Source: Acidobacteriota bacterium (GTDB lineage: Bacteria; Acidobacteriota; Polarisedimenticolia; Gp22-AA2). Taken from it: a stretch of DNA of 18,647 nt. The translations under genes were made by a program, and so were the position numbers. The DNA lies in the NCBI GenBank assembly GCA_016177515.1, contig JACOUZ010000116.1, positions 1 through 18,647 of the forward strand, given 5' to 3'. The notes beneath the pieces are model-generated. The model worked only from the letters and a program-made list of their open reading frames with translations, made no database searches and was not told the origin of the DNA. Below, one piece after another: positions 8,618 through 16,753 of this stretch (its first letter is position 1; each line of letters opens with the position of its first letter).

Positions 8618-8673
8618 GGCCCCGCACCGATGACCATCCCTGCCATGCGGACGGTCGTCCGAAAACGGCGGCC

Positions 8674-8679
8674 ATTCTA
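8674..8679 (-). promoter_or_regulatory. Possible -10 element upstream of mgtE
   Basis: TAGAAT on the minus strand matches the sigma-70 -10 consensus at 5 of 6 positions. It would start transcription near 8667, leaving a leader of about 50 bases before mgtE. I find no recognisable -35 hexamer 16-18 bases upstream, where the DNA is almost pure G+C. This would allow mgtE and the genes after it to be transcribed independently of era. It is weak evidence. Confidence 0.3.
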
Positions 8680-8686
8680 TCCCAAT

Positions 8687-8717
8687 GGGGCGCCCGCCCC
8701 GCCATGGTGCGGGCGGG
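8687..8717 (-). terminator. GC-rich inverted repeats in the era-mgtE gap, possible weak terminator or attenuator
   Basis: Read on the minus strand, CCCGCCCGC (8709-8717) can pair with GCGGGGCGGG (8693-8702) around a six-base loop, with one bulged G. The right arm can instead fold on itself as GGGGC-GGGC-GCCCC (8687-8700), so the two hairpins are mutually exclusive. No U-tract follows, so this is not a canonical intrinsic terminator. It lies 29 bases after the era stop. Confidence 0.3.
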
Positions 8718-8745
8718 ACGTGCGTCCGGGCTCCCGGAGCGCCTT

Positions 8746-9693
8746 CTAGGCGACGGGCAGCCCGATGAGGCGCAGGAGGGAGGTGTCGTCGCGCCAGTTC
8801 CTTTTGACCTTGACCCACAGAGACAGGTGGACGCGGGCGGCCAGGTACTCCTCGAGCCCGCGGCGCGCCGCCGTGCCGATCGCCTTCATCATCCGCCCTC
8901 CCTCCCCGATGAGGATCCCCTTCTGCGAATCGCGATCGGTCACGACCGTGGCGTGGATCTTGACCAGGCCCTTATCGTCCTTTTCCACCAGGTCGACCAT
9001 CACGGCCGAGGCGTGCGGCACCTCCTGCCGGGTCTGGATGAAAACCTGCTCGCGGATCAGCTCGGCAATCGCCTGGCGCTGGGGCAGATCGGTCAGCATG
9101 TCCTCGGGAAAGTGCGGCGGTCCCGGGGGCATGCGCGCGGCGATCACCGTCTCCAGCCGGTCGCAGTTCTCTCCGCTCAACGCAGACACCGGGACGATCT
9201 CCTCGAACAGGGAGGTGCGGCTGGCCTCTTCGATCTGGGGCAGCAGGGTCTCCTTCGGCATCACGTCGATCTTGTTGAGGACCAGCACGCATCTGGATCG
9301 CGCCTGTCGCAGCAGATCGAAGGCGAACCGATCGCCCGGACCGAGGCCTTCGGAAGCGTCCACCATCACGGCCACCAGGTCGACCTCCCTCAGGACGCGC
9401 ATCGCCAGGCGGACCATTTCCTCGTTCATGCGGTAGCGCGGCTTGTGGATGCCGGGCGTGTCGATGAAGACGATCTGGAGTCCCGGCCGGTGCAGGATGC
9501 CGCGCACCGGGAAGCGCGTGGTCTGGGGGACCTCCGAGACGATCGACAGCTTCGCCCCCACGAGGCGGTTCATCAGGGTCGACTTGCCGACGTTGGCCCG
9601 TCCGGCCAGGGCGACGAAGCCGCAGCGGAACCCTTCCGTGACGACTCCCGTTTCCGGCAGGACAGGCGCGGGGCCTTCCTTGATTTCGCTCAT
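8746..9693 (-). CDS. era: GTPase Era
   Basis: Era is an essential GTPase that binds the 3' end of 16S rRNA and assists 30S maturation. The protein is 315 residues. GTPase motifs are complete: P-loop GRANVGKS (31-38), switch I QTTR (57-60), DTPG (78-81) and NKID (140-143), followed by SALSGE (170-175). The C-terminal KH RNA-binding domain includes the GILIGEGG loop (259-266) and ends in the Era-type VKVKRNWRDD (294-303). The N-terminus carries about 20 extra residues before the G domain, which look unstructured. ATG at 9691-9693 overlaps the ybeY stop as ATGA, with GGAGG ten bases upstream. Linkage to ybeY is common in bacteria and fits a shared role in 16S 3'-end processing. Confidence 0.97.
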   Translation of the reverse strand: MSEIKEGPAPVLPETGVVTEGFRCGFVALAGRANVGKSTLMNRLVGAKLSIVSEVPQTTRFPVRGILHRPGLQIVFIDTPGIHKPRYRMNEEMVRLAMRVLREVDLVAVMVDASEGLGPGDRFAFDLLRQARSRCVLVLNKIDVMPKETLLPQIEEASRTSLFEEIVPVSALSGENCDRLETVIAARMPPGPPHFPEDMLTDLPQRQAIAELIREQVFIQTRQEVPHASAVMVDLVEKDDKGLVKIHATVVTDRDSQKGILIGEGGRMMKAIGTAARRGLEEYLAARVHLSLWVKVKRNWRDDTSLLRLIGLPVA

Positions 9694-10205
9694 GGAACGC
9701 AATCCTCCGGGCGCTTCCTGCGCCCTTTCCCGGACGCCGCCCTCGCTTCTCCCCAGGGCATTCGGCGCCGCGCCAGGCGGACGCCGGCGGCGCGGTCCAG
9801 GAGGCCCTCCTCCAGGCGCCGCATCTCGCCACCGTCCGCTTCGTGATCGTAGCCGAGAAGGTGCAGAAAACCATGTGTCAACAGAAGGGAAATCTCGTCC
9901 CGAAGCGGCCAGCGCGCCTGGCGCGCCTGGCGGGCCGCCTGGGACACCGAAATGGCGATCTCTCCCAGGTGGGGCTGCCCCGGCTCCAGATCGCCCCGCG
10001 CCGGGAAGGACAGCACGTCCGTCGTCCGGTTTCGGTCGAGCCACGCCCGATTCAGCCGCCGCACTTCCCGGTCCGAGGCGAGCAGAAGCGTGATCCCGGC
10101 GCCCCGCCTGCCGGTTTCCTTCAGGAGACGCTTCAAAAGCCTCGAGCAGCGGGGAGCCAGGCGCCGGCCGGCAGGATGGGCCACCACGATCTCTACCGTC
10201 CCCAT
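9690..10205 (-). CDS. ybeY: Endoribonuclease YbeY (16S rRNA maturation factor)
   Basis: YbeY is a zinc-dependent single-strand endoribonuclease needed for 16S rRNA 3' maturation and 70S quality control. The protein is 171 residues. The family motif HGFLHLLGYDH (111-121) gives the three zinc ligands His111, His115 and His121. Upstream are RTTDVLSFP (60-68) and GEIAIS (81-86), both standard. After about residue 140 comes a basic tail (RRRMPW through GKGRRKRPED) that is longer than in most homologues. The ATG at 10203-10205 lies inside the last 13 bases of pgpH and has no well-spaced ribosome binding site (AAGAG directly abuts it), so translation probably depends on coupling to pgpH. The stop overlaps the era start by four bases. 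Confidence 0.95.
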   Translation of the reverse strand: MGTVEIVVAHPAGRRLAPRCSRLLKRLLKETGRRGAGITLLLASDREVRRLNRAWLDRNRTTDVLSFPARGDLEPGQPHLGEIAISVSQAARQARQARWPLRDEISLLLTHGFLHLLGYDHEADGGEMRRLEEGLLDRAAGVRLARRRMPWGEARAASGKGRRKRPEDCVP

Positions 10206-12415
10206 CTCTTCATCGTCGGGGGGGGATCGTCGTGCGTCCGGCTCCCGTGGAAGGACCGCTCCGGCGTCCTTTCGAAGTCGAAGCCTGGATAGTCGATGCG
10301 GTGGTGGTAGATGCTGCTCAGGGTGCGGAGAAACGCCCCCTCGGCCCTCTCGAGGTCCGAAAACGTCAGATCCGACTCGTCGAGCTGATCGTCCAGGACC
10401 ACGTCGGAGACGATCGTGCGGATCAGTCCCTTGAAACGGGCGGGCGAGGGATCCTCCAGCGTCCGGGCCGCGGCCTCGATCGAATCGGAGAGCATGAAGA
10501 TCGCCGCCTCCTTCGTCTGCGGCTTGGGGCCGGGATAACGGTAGTCCGACTCCTGCACGTCCCCGGTCGCCTCGCTCCCGGACTGCAGGGCCTTCTGGTA
10601 GAAGTAGTTGATCTTCCGCGTGCCGTGGTGCTGCGGGATGATGTCCAGGACCGCCTGCGGCAGCCCGTAACTCTTCGCCAGCTCATACCCTTCCTTCACG
10701 TGGCTGGCGATGACCAGGGCGCTCATGTGCGGGCTCAACCGGTCATGCCGGTTGTCCCCTTCCCGTTGGTTCTCGATGAAATAGCTCGGCTTCAGCATCT
10801 TCCCCACATCGTGATAGTAGGCGGCGACGCGGCAGAACAGCGCATTGGCGCCGATCGCCTCGGCGGCGGCTTCGGCGAGCGTGCCGACGATCACGCTGTG
10901 ATTGTATGAACCGGGCGCCTCGACCGCCAGGCGCCGGAGCAGCGGGTTGTTGAGGTTCGAGAGCTCCAGGAGGCGCACGTCGGTCAGGATGTTGAACATC
11001 GATTCCAGGAGCGGGAGCAGGAACGACACCAGGACCGCCACCAGAACGCCGCCCCCGAATCCGCAGGCCATCTCGAAAACGATGTGGGACGCCCGCGCCG
11101 GCGCGCCCGGGAGGCCCTGGAGCGCGAGGATGGCGGCGGCGTTGATGGCGCCCAGCATCAGACCCGCCTGGATCGGGGCCGTGCGCCGGCGGTACCCGCT
11201 GATCCCGTGGATGACGGCCAGGTTGCTGATCAGGCAGTACAGGAGAAGCGGCACCTCCCAGCGCACCATCATCCCGAACAGAGGCACGTGAAACAGGGTG
11301 TACGCCGCGGCCACGCGGCTGCCGGCCAAAAGGGTGATCAGCATGGCGCCGGCCGCCATCGGCACCATGTACCTGTACAGGGCCGGGTTGGAGTACGGCT
11401 CGGCGCGGAGGGAGACCACCATGCGATCGAACAGCCACAGGAAGCCGCGATCGACCGCCAGCGCGAACACCGTGACCAGGACCAGGAGGGCGAACAGGTG
11501 GCCCTCCCGGCGGTGCGCCCTCCGGTGGGAATCGACGTACCGGGACATGAACAGCAGGAGGAGCCCCACGAACAGGACGCTCCCCAGGAGGACCCTGAAG
11601 CTCCTCTGCCCGGCGCCGGCGTGCACGTAGCCGGCGAGTGTGCGGGCTGCCCCCTCTCCGACGACCTCCCCGCGGCGGAGCAGGACCTTGCCCTTGGGTA
11701 TGCGCACGACCAGAGGCTCGATGCGCGCCGACGCCTCCAGCCGCCGGCTCTCCGTGAGCGTCCCGTTGAACACCATGTTGGGCGTGACCAGGTCCTGCAG
11801 GAACACCCCCGCGGCGCGCATCTCCTGCCGCCCGGCGCCCGCCGCCCGCAGGGCCGCCAGGGCCAGCCGGCGCGCCTCCTCCAGCGACAGCGCCGCGGCC
11901 GGCGCCTCCTCGTCCCACTCCCGGGCGGCGTGCGTGTCGCGCAGGGTCACGCGCCCCGCCGCCGGCAGCAGGGCGCGGCTGCCGACGATGCGTCGCGCGT
12001 AGACCGCGCGCAGAGCCTGCTCCAGGCGCGAGCTCATGGCCGGCTCGAAAGCGGCCGCCGCCAGGTGCTCGAGCGCGACCTGCATCGTGCGGCTGTCCAG
12101 GTCGTAGATCGGGCGGACCGAATCGCGGGCCGCGGCGCGCACTTCGCGCGTCGTCCCCTCGTCCGTGAATTCGCGTGTCTCGGAGGCGAGGACATCGAAG
12201 GCGGCGACCGATCCCGCCGGCGGCGCGGCGGGATCGGGGACGAGCCGCGGCCCGAGCGCCAGGGGCGTCACCACGACAAAAAAGAGTAGCGCCCAGGGCG
12301 CCCTGGAGGCGTAAATCCTCTCCATGGAGTCGTGCATCCCGGCCCGGAGTGCCGCGAGGTAGCCTGGCCGGCGGGCGGCCGAAACGTCCCGGCGCTCGGG
12401 TGGAGACTCGGCCAT
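10193..12415 (-). CDS. pgpH: PgpH-type 7TM-HD cyclic di-AMP phosphodiesterase
   Basis: Members of this family (Listeria PgpH, Bacillus YqfF) are membrane proteins that hydrolyse c-di-AMP to pApA. The protein is 740 residues. A first membrane segment at about 40-56 is followed by a large extracytoplasmic 7TMR-HDED region (about 65-270). A cluster of membrane segments follows between about 272 and 475, and then a cytosolic HD domain. HD-domain metal ligands are visible: His506 in SYNHS, the His535-Asp536 pair in YYHDVGKM, the His596-His597 pair in IPQHHGT and Asp644 in LSDSIEAA. SPHMSALVIASHVKEGYELA (561-580) is also typical. Start ATG at 12413-12415 is nine bases after phoH. The order phoH-pgpH-ybeY matches Bacillus. 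It implies the host makes c-di-AMP, although no cyclase is in the window. Confidence 0.93.
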   Translation of the reverse strand: MAESPPERRDVSAARRPGYLAALRAGMHDSMERIYASRAPWALLFFVVVTPLALGPRLVPDPAAPPAGSVAAFDVLASETREFTDEGTTREVRAAARDSVRPIYDLDSRTMQVALEHLAAAAFEPAMSSRLEQALRAVYARRIVGSRALLPAAGRVTLRDTHAAREWDEEAPAAALSLEEARRLALAALRAAGAGRQEMRAAGVFLQDLVTPNMVFNGTLTESRRLEASARIEPLVVRIPKGKVLLRRGEVVGEGAARTLAGYVHAGAGQRSFRVLLGSVLFVGLLLLFMSRYVDSHRRAHRREGHLFALLVLVTVFALAVDRGFLWLFDRMVVSLRAEPYSNPALYRYMVPMAAGAMLITLLAGSRVAAAYTLFHVPLFGMMVRWEVPLLLYCLISNLAVIHGISGYRRRTAPIQAGLMLGAINAAAILALQGLPGAPARASHIVFEMACGFGGGVLVAVLVSFLLPLLESMFNILTDVRLLELSNLNNPLLRRLAVEAPGSYNHSVIVGTLAEAAAEAIGANALFCRVAAYYHDVGKMLKPSYFIENQREGDNRHDRLSPHMSALVIASHVKEGYELAKSYGLPQAVLDIIPQHHGTRKINYFYQKALQSGSEATGDVQESDYRYPGPKPQTKEAAIFMLSDSIEAAARTLEDPSPARFKGLIRTIVSDVVLDDQLDESDLTFSDLERAEGAFLRTLSSIYHHRIDYPGFDFERTPERSFHGSRTHDDPPPTMKRWGR

Positions 12416-12424
12416 AAGTCCGTC

Positions 12425-13465
12425 TCAGTCCCGCTTGGCGGGATCGACCGAAGGACGCGCGCCGCGGCGGGAGGGCCCGCGGCGCCTCGGGCGCGCAGGG
12501 GCGACGGCCGGCTCCGGCTTGCGGCCGTTGCGATAGGCCTCGTAGGCCTTGATGATGCTCTGCACCAGGTGGTGCCTCACGACGTCCGACTCGTCGAAGT
12601 ACACGAAGCGGATCCCCGGAACGGCCGCGACCACCGCCTGCGCCTCGATGAGCCCGGAGGTCCGCCCCGGTGGCAGGTCCACCTGGGTGATGTCGCCGGT
12701 GATGACCGCCTTGGAGTTGGCGCCCAGCCGGGTCAGGAACATCTTCATCTGCTCCGACGTGGTGTTCTGCGCCTCGTCCAGAATCACGAACGAGTTGTTC
12801 AGCGTGCGCCCGCGCATGAACGCCAGAGGGGCGATCTCGATCGCGCCGCGCTCCATCTGCGCGTTCGCCCGGTCCCGGTCGAGCAGGTGATAGAGCGCGT
12901 CGTAGAGCGGACGGAAGTACGGGTCGACTTTCTCCGCCATGTCGCCTGGCAGGAAGCCGAGCTTTTCTCCGGCTTCGACCGCCGGCCGGCACAGGATGAT
13001 CCGCTCCACCTTCTTTTCCGAGAGATGGCTGACGGCGGCCGCGACCGCCAGGTAGGTCTTCCCGGTTCCGGCGGGACCGATCGCGATCACCAGGTCATTG
13101 TCCCGGATGGCGTCAAGATAGAGCTTCTGGTTCAGGCTCTTGGGCGTGACGTACCGGCCGTTGGTGGCGCGCAGGCGTCCGGCCGCGAAGAACTCGTGCA
13201 GCACGGCGGAGCGATTGTCGCGCAGGAGCCGGGCGGCGATCTCGACGTCCCCTCTCTTGAGCGCGTACCCGCCCCGCACCACGCCGACGAGCTGATCGAT
13301 CAGGTTGGCGGCCAGCGCTTCCTTATCGGGATCCCCCTGCACGATCACCTCGGTGCCGCGCGCCGACACGCGGACCCCCAGATCCTTCTCGATGGCTTTG
13401 AGGTTTTCGTCGTAGTGTCCGAAAACGTCGACGAGGACTTCCTCGGGAAGTGCGACTTTTCGCAT
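12425..13465 (-). CDS. phoH: PhoH family ATPase (PhoH-like protein)
   Basis: PhoH-like proteins are cytosolic P-loop ATPases related to the N-terminal half of superfamily I helicases. They are repeatedly linked by gene order to YbeY and RNA metabolism, but their exact role is not settled. The protein is 346 residues. An N-terminal KH-like segment (about 9-60) precedes the ATPase core with Walker A GPAGTGKT (130-137), CRPAVEAGEKLGFLPGD (159-175), Walker B VILDEAQN (227-234), the sensor-like ITGDITQVDLP (255-265) and DVVRHHLVQ (294-302). Residues 316-346 are an Arg/Pro-rich tail. The ATG at 13463-13465 is chosen because the family N-terminus starts there. A GTG further upstream in frame (13523-13525) would lie upstream of the predicted transcription start. 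The ribosome binding site is poor: GAGGGG is 13 bases before the ATG. See the upstream mini-ORF. Confidence 0.95.
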   Translation of the reverse strand: MRKVALPEEVLVDVFGHYDENLKAIEKDLGVRVSARGTEVIVQGDPDKEALAANLIDQLVGVVRGGYALKRGDVEIAARLLRDNRSAVLHEFFAAGRLRATNGRYVTPKSLNQKLYLDAIRDNDLVIAIGPAGTGKTYLAVAAAVSHLSEKKVERIILCRPAVEAGEKLGFLPGDMAEKVDPYFRPLYDALYHLLDRDRANAQMERGAIEIAPLAFMRGRTLNNSFVILDEAQNTTSEQMKMFLTRLGANSKAVITGDITQVDLPPGRTSGLIEAQAVVAAVPGIRFVYFDESDVVRHHLVQSIIKAYEAYRNGRKPEPAVAPARPRRRGPSRRGARPSVDPAKRD

Positions 13466-13482
13466 CCGGCGCGGTGTGCCCC

Positions 13483-13509
13483 TCAGCGTTTGATCGTGCC
13501 TTCTGCCAT
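13483..13509 (-). other. Eight-codon upstream ORF in the phoH leader
   Basis: ATG at 13507-13509 opens MAEGTIKR and then stops with TGA at 13483-13485, 17 bases before the phoH ATG and in a different frame. The predicted transcription start of the phoH promoter falls on or next to this ATG, so it could be translated as a leaderless mini-ORF and affect phoH initiation. It may equally be chance. Confidence 0.25.
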
Positions 13510-13515
13510 GGCCGT

Positions 13516-13544
13516 AAGTTAACACCCGGCGCCCCCGTTGTCAA
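13516..13544 (-). promoter_or_regulatory. Sigma-70-like promoter for phoH
   Basis: On the minus strand a perfect -35 TTGACA (13539-13544) is followed by a 17-base spacer and TAACTT (13516-13521) as the -10. The -10 keeps the TA...T positions but matches only 3 of 6. The predicted start is near 13509. It lies in the 126-base aspS-phoH gap and would drive phoH-pgpH-ybeY-era separately from hisS-aspS. The surrounding gap is also the only AT-richer patch nearby. Confidence 0.5.
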
Positions 13545-13591
13545 TGAAATGCCCCCCGAAAAGACCGTACAAGTCCAGCGTTTACAGAGCT

Positions 13592-15386
<1,795 letters not shown>

Positions 15387-15394
<8 letters not shown>

Positions 15395-16646
15395 CGGCCA
15401 TCTCCCGCAACCTCCCTTCGACGCGCTGCGCCGCGACCCGCTCCTGCGTGCCGTCCGCCATCCTCCGGATGGTCACCGACCCCTCCCGCACCTCGCTCTC
15501 TCCGATGATGAGCACGAACGCCGCCCCCAGGTCGTGCGCCCGGCGCATCTGCGCCCTCAGGCTCTTGTCGGGCTGCGGCTCGAGAACGATCCGCTTGCCC
15601 GTCCTCCGAAGCCAACGCCCCACCACGAGCGCCCGAGCGACCCCTTCTTCTCCAATCGCCGCCATGTAGATGTCCGGCGCGCCCTCTGCCGCGGCGGCGG
15701 CCGCCGGGAGCGACAGGACCAGGCGCTCCTCCCCCACCGCGAAGCCGAACCCGGGAACATCCGGCCCGCCCAGATCGCGGATCAGGCCATCGTAGCGCCC
15801 GCCCCCCAGAAGCGCGTTCTGGGACCCGAGCCCCGGGACGGTCACCTCGAACGACGTGCGCCGATAGTAATCCAGGCCGCGGACCAGGCGCGGCTCGATC
15901 CGGTGCCGGATGGCGAGGGCCTCCAGGAGCGCCACCAGCCGCGCGAAGTGATCGCGGCAGGCAGCGCAGAGTGACTCCGTGATGGGAGGCGCCGCCGACA
16001 TCGTTTCCTGATCGGCCGGCACCTTGCAGTCGAAGCAGCGCAGCGGGTTTTCCGCCAGGCGCCGCCTGCAATCCTCGCACAGGGAGTCCCGGTGCGGCCG
16101 GAGGTAGGCGAGCAGGGCCTCCCGGTACGCCGGCCGGCAGACGGGACAACCGACCGAGTTCACGGCCAGCTCGGCCCCGGCTATTCCCAGGCTTTCCAGG
16201 AAGGCCATCAGCATCTCGAGCGTCTCGGCGTCCACGGCGGGATGCTCGCTGCCGAACACTTCCACGCCAATCTGGTGGAACTGCCGCGCGCGACCTTTCT
16301 GCGGACGCTCGTAGCGGAACATCGGCCCGATGTAGTAGAGGCGCTGCAGGCCCGCGCCCCGGTGCATCTGGTGCTCGATCACGGCGCGCGCCACGGGCGC
16401 GGTGTTCTCGGGCCGCAGCGTCAGCGAGCGGCCTTTGCGATCCAGGAAGGTGTACATCTCCTTCGACACGATGTCGGTGGCTTCGCCGATGGTGCGGGAG
16501 AACAATTCGGTGCTCTCGAATATCGGGGTGCGGATCTCGCGGAAGCCGTAGAGCTCGAAGGTGGCGCGAGCCTGCGCCTCGACGAGCTGCCAGCGCGCGA
16601 TCTCGCCGGGCAGGATATCGCGCGTGCCCTTCTGTGCCTCGATCAT
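15387..16646 (-). CDS. hisS: Histidyl-tRNA synthetase
   Basis: HisRS activates histidine and charges tRNA-His. The protein is 419 residues, standard length. It begins MIEAQKGTRDILPGE. It shows motif 1 around FREIRTPIFESTELF (35-49), TLRPENTAPVARA (76-88), motif 2 with PMFRYERPQKGRARQFHQ (108-125), the HisRS-specific RGLDYYRRTSFEV (256-268) and GGGRYDGLI (281-289), then GFGFAVGEERL as motif 3. The C-terminal anticodon-binding domain starts near 324. The insertion domain contains four CxxC pairs: Cys167/170, 190/193, 204/207 and 227/230. The start ATG at 16644-16646 has GGAG six bases upstream. An in-frame ATG at 16704-16706 would add 20 residues encoded by the GC palindrome and is rejected. 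hisS overlaps aspS by 8 bases and diverges from the beta-propeller gene. Confidence 0.97.
15402..15406 (-). promoter_or_regulatory. Ribosome binding site deciding the GTG start of aspS
   Basis: GGGAG on the minus strand lies inside the 3' end of hisS, seven bases before the GTG at 15392-15394. It supports the GTG as the initiator. Confidence 0.6.
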
Positions 16647-16661
16647 GCTGCGCTCCGGATC

Positions 16662-16681
16662 GCGCGCCGCGCGCGGCGCGC
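16662..16681. repeat. Perfect 20-base GC palindrome in the hisS leader
   Basis: The 20 bases at 16662-16681 equal their own reverse complement and consist only of G and C. They lie 16 to 35 bases before the hisS ATG. In hisS mRNA they could form a 7-base stem (GCGCGCC with GGCGCGC) around a six-base loop just upstream of the ribosome binding site. No U-run follows, so it is not a standard terminator. Confidence 0.6.
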
Positions 16682-16696
16682 CGCGAAAGGGCGTGC

Positions 16697-16702
16697 AGAA
16701 TA
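16697..16702 (-). promoter_or_regulatory. Possible -10 element for hisS-aspS
   Basis: TATTCT on the minus strand matches 4 of 6 consensus positions and would give a start near 16690 with a leader of about 44 bases containing the palindrome. No -35 match is seen, and the neighbouring TATGCT is an equal alternative. The only reason to look here is that hisS is the first gene of its unit. Confidence 0.25.
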
Positions 16703-16740
16703 GCATACCCGTCCGCCCGGGAGGAAGCAGGCGCGCGGGC

Positions 16741-16746
16741 TATAAT
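16741..16746 (+). promoter_or_regulatory. Consensus -10 (TATAAT) for the beta-propeller gene, predicted leaderless
   Basis: A perfect TATAAT stands in GC-rich DNA, and the first plausible ATG of the downstream gene begins seven bases after it (16754). That is where sigma-70 transcription would start, so the mRNA would begin at the start codon. No -35 hexamer is recognisable (CGGGAG at the expected place) and no ribosome binding site can fit. Confidence 0.55.
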
Positions 16747-16753
16747 GTCCGGG

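Noticed and set aside
8618..8745. M-box (Mg2+) riboswitch before mgtE
   Set aside because: The gap is 128 bases, with perhaps 50 transcribed, too short for an M-box, and I see none of its conserved loops.
13466..13525. Upstream GTG start for phoH at 13523-13525
   Set aside because: The extra 20 residues are not conserved-looking and the codon lies upstream of the predicted transcription start.
13526..13591. Intrinsic terminator after aspS
   Set aside because: I could not find a stable stem followed by a U-run in the gap; the T-rich stretch there has no paired stem before it.
16647..16690. T-box riboswitch before hisS
   Set aside because: The leader is only about 44 bases and has no T-box sequence or specifier-loop architecture.
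16647..16706. Upstream ATG start for hisS at 16704-16706
   Set aside because: It overlaps the likely -10 box and would encode an Arg/Ala-rich stretch from the palindrome. The family N-terminus starts at 16646 with a proper ribosome binding site.
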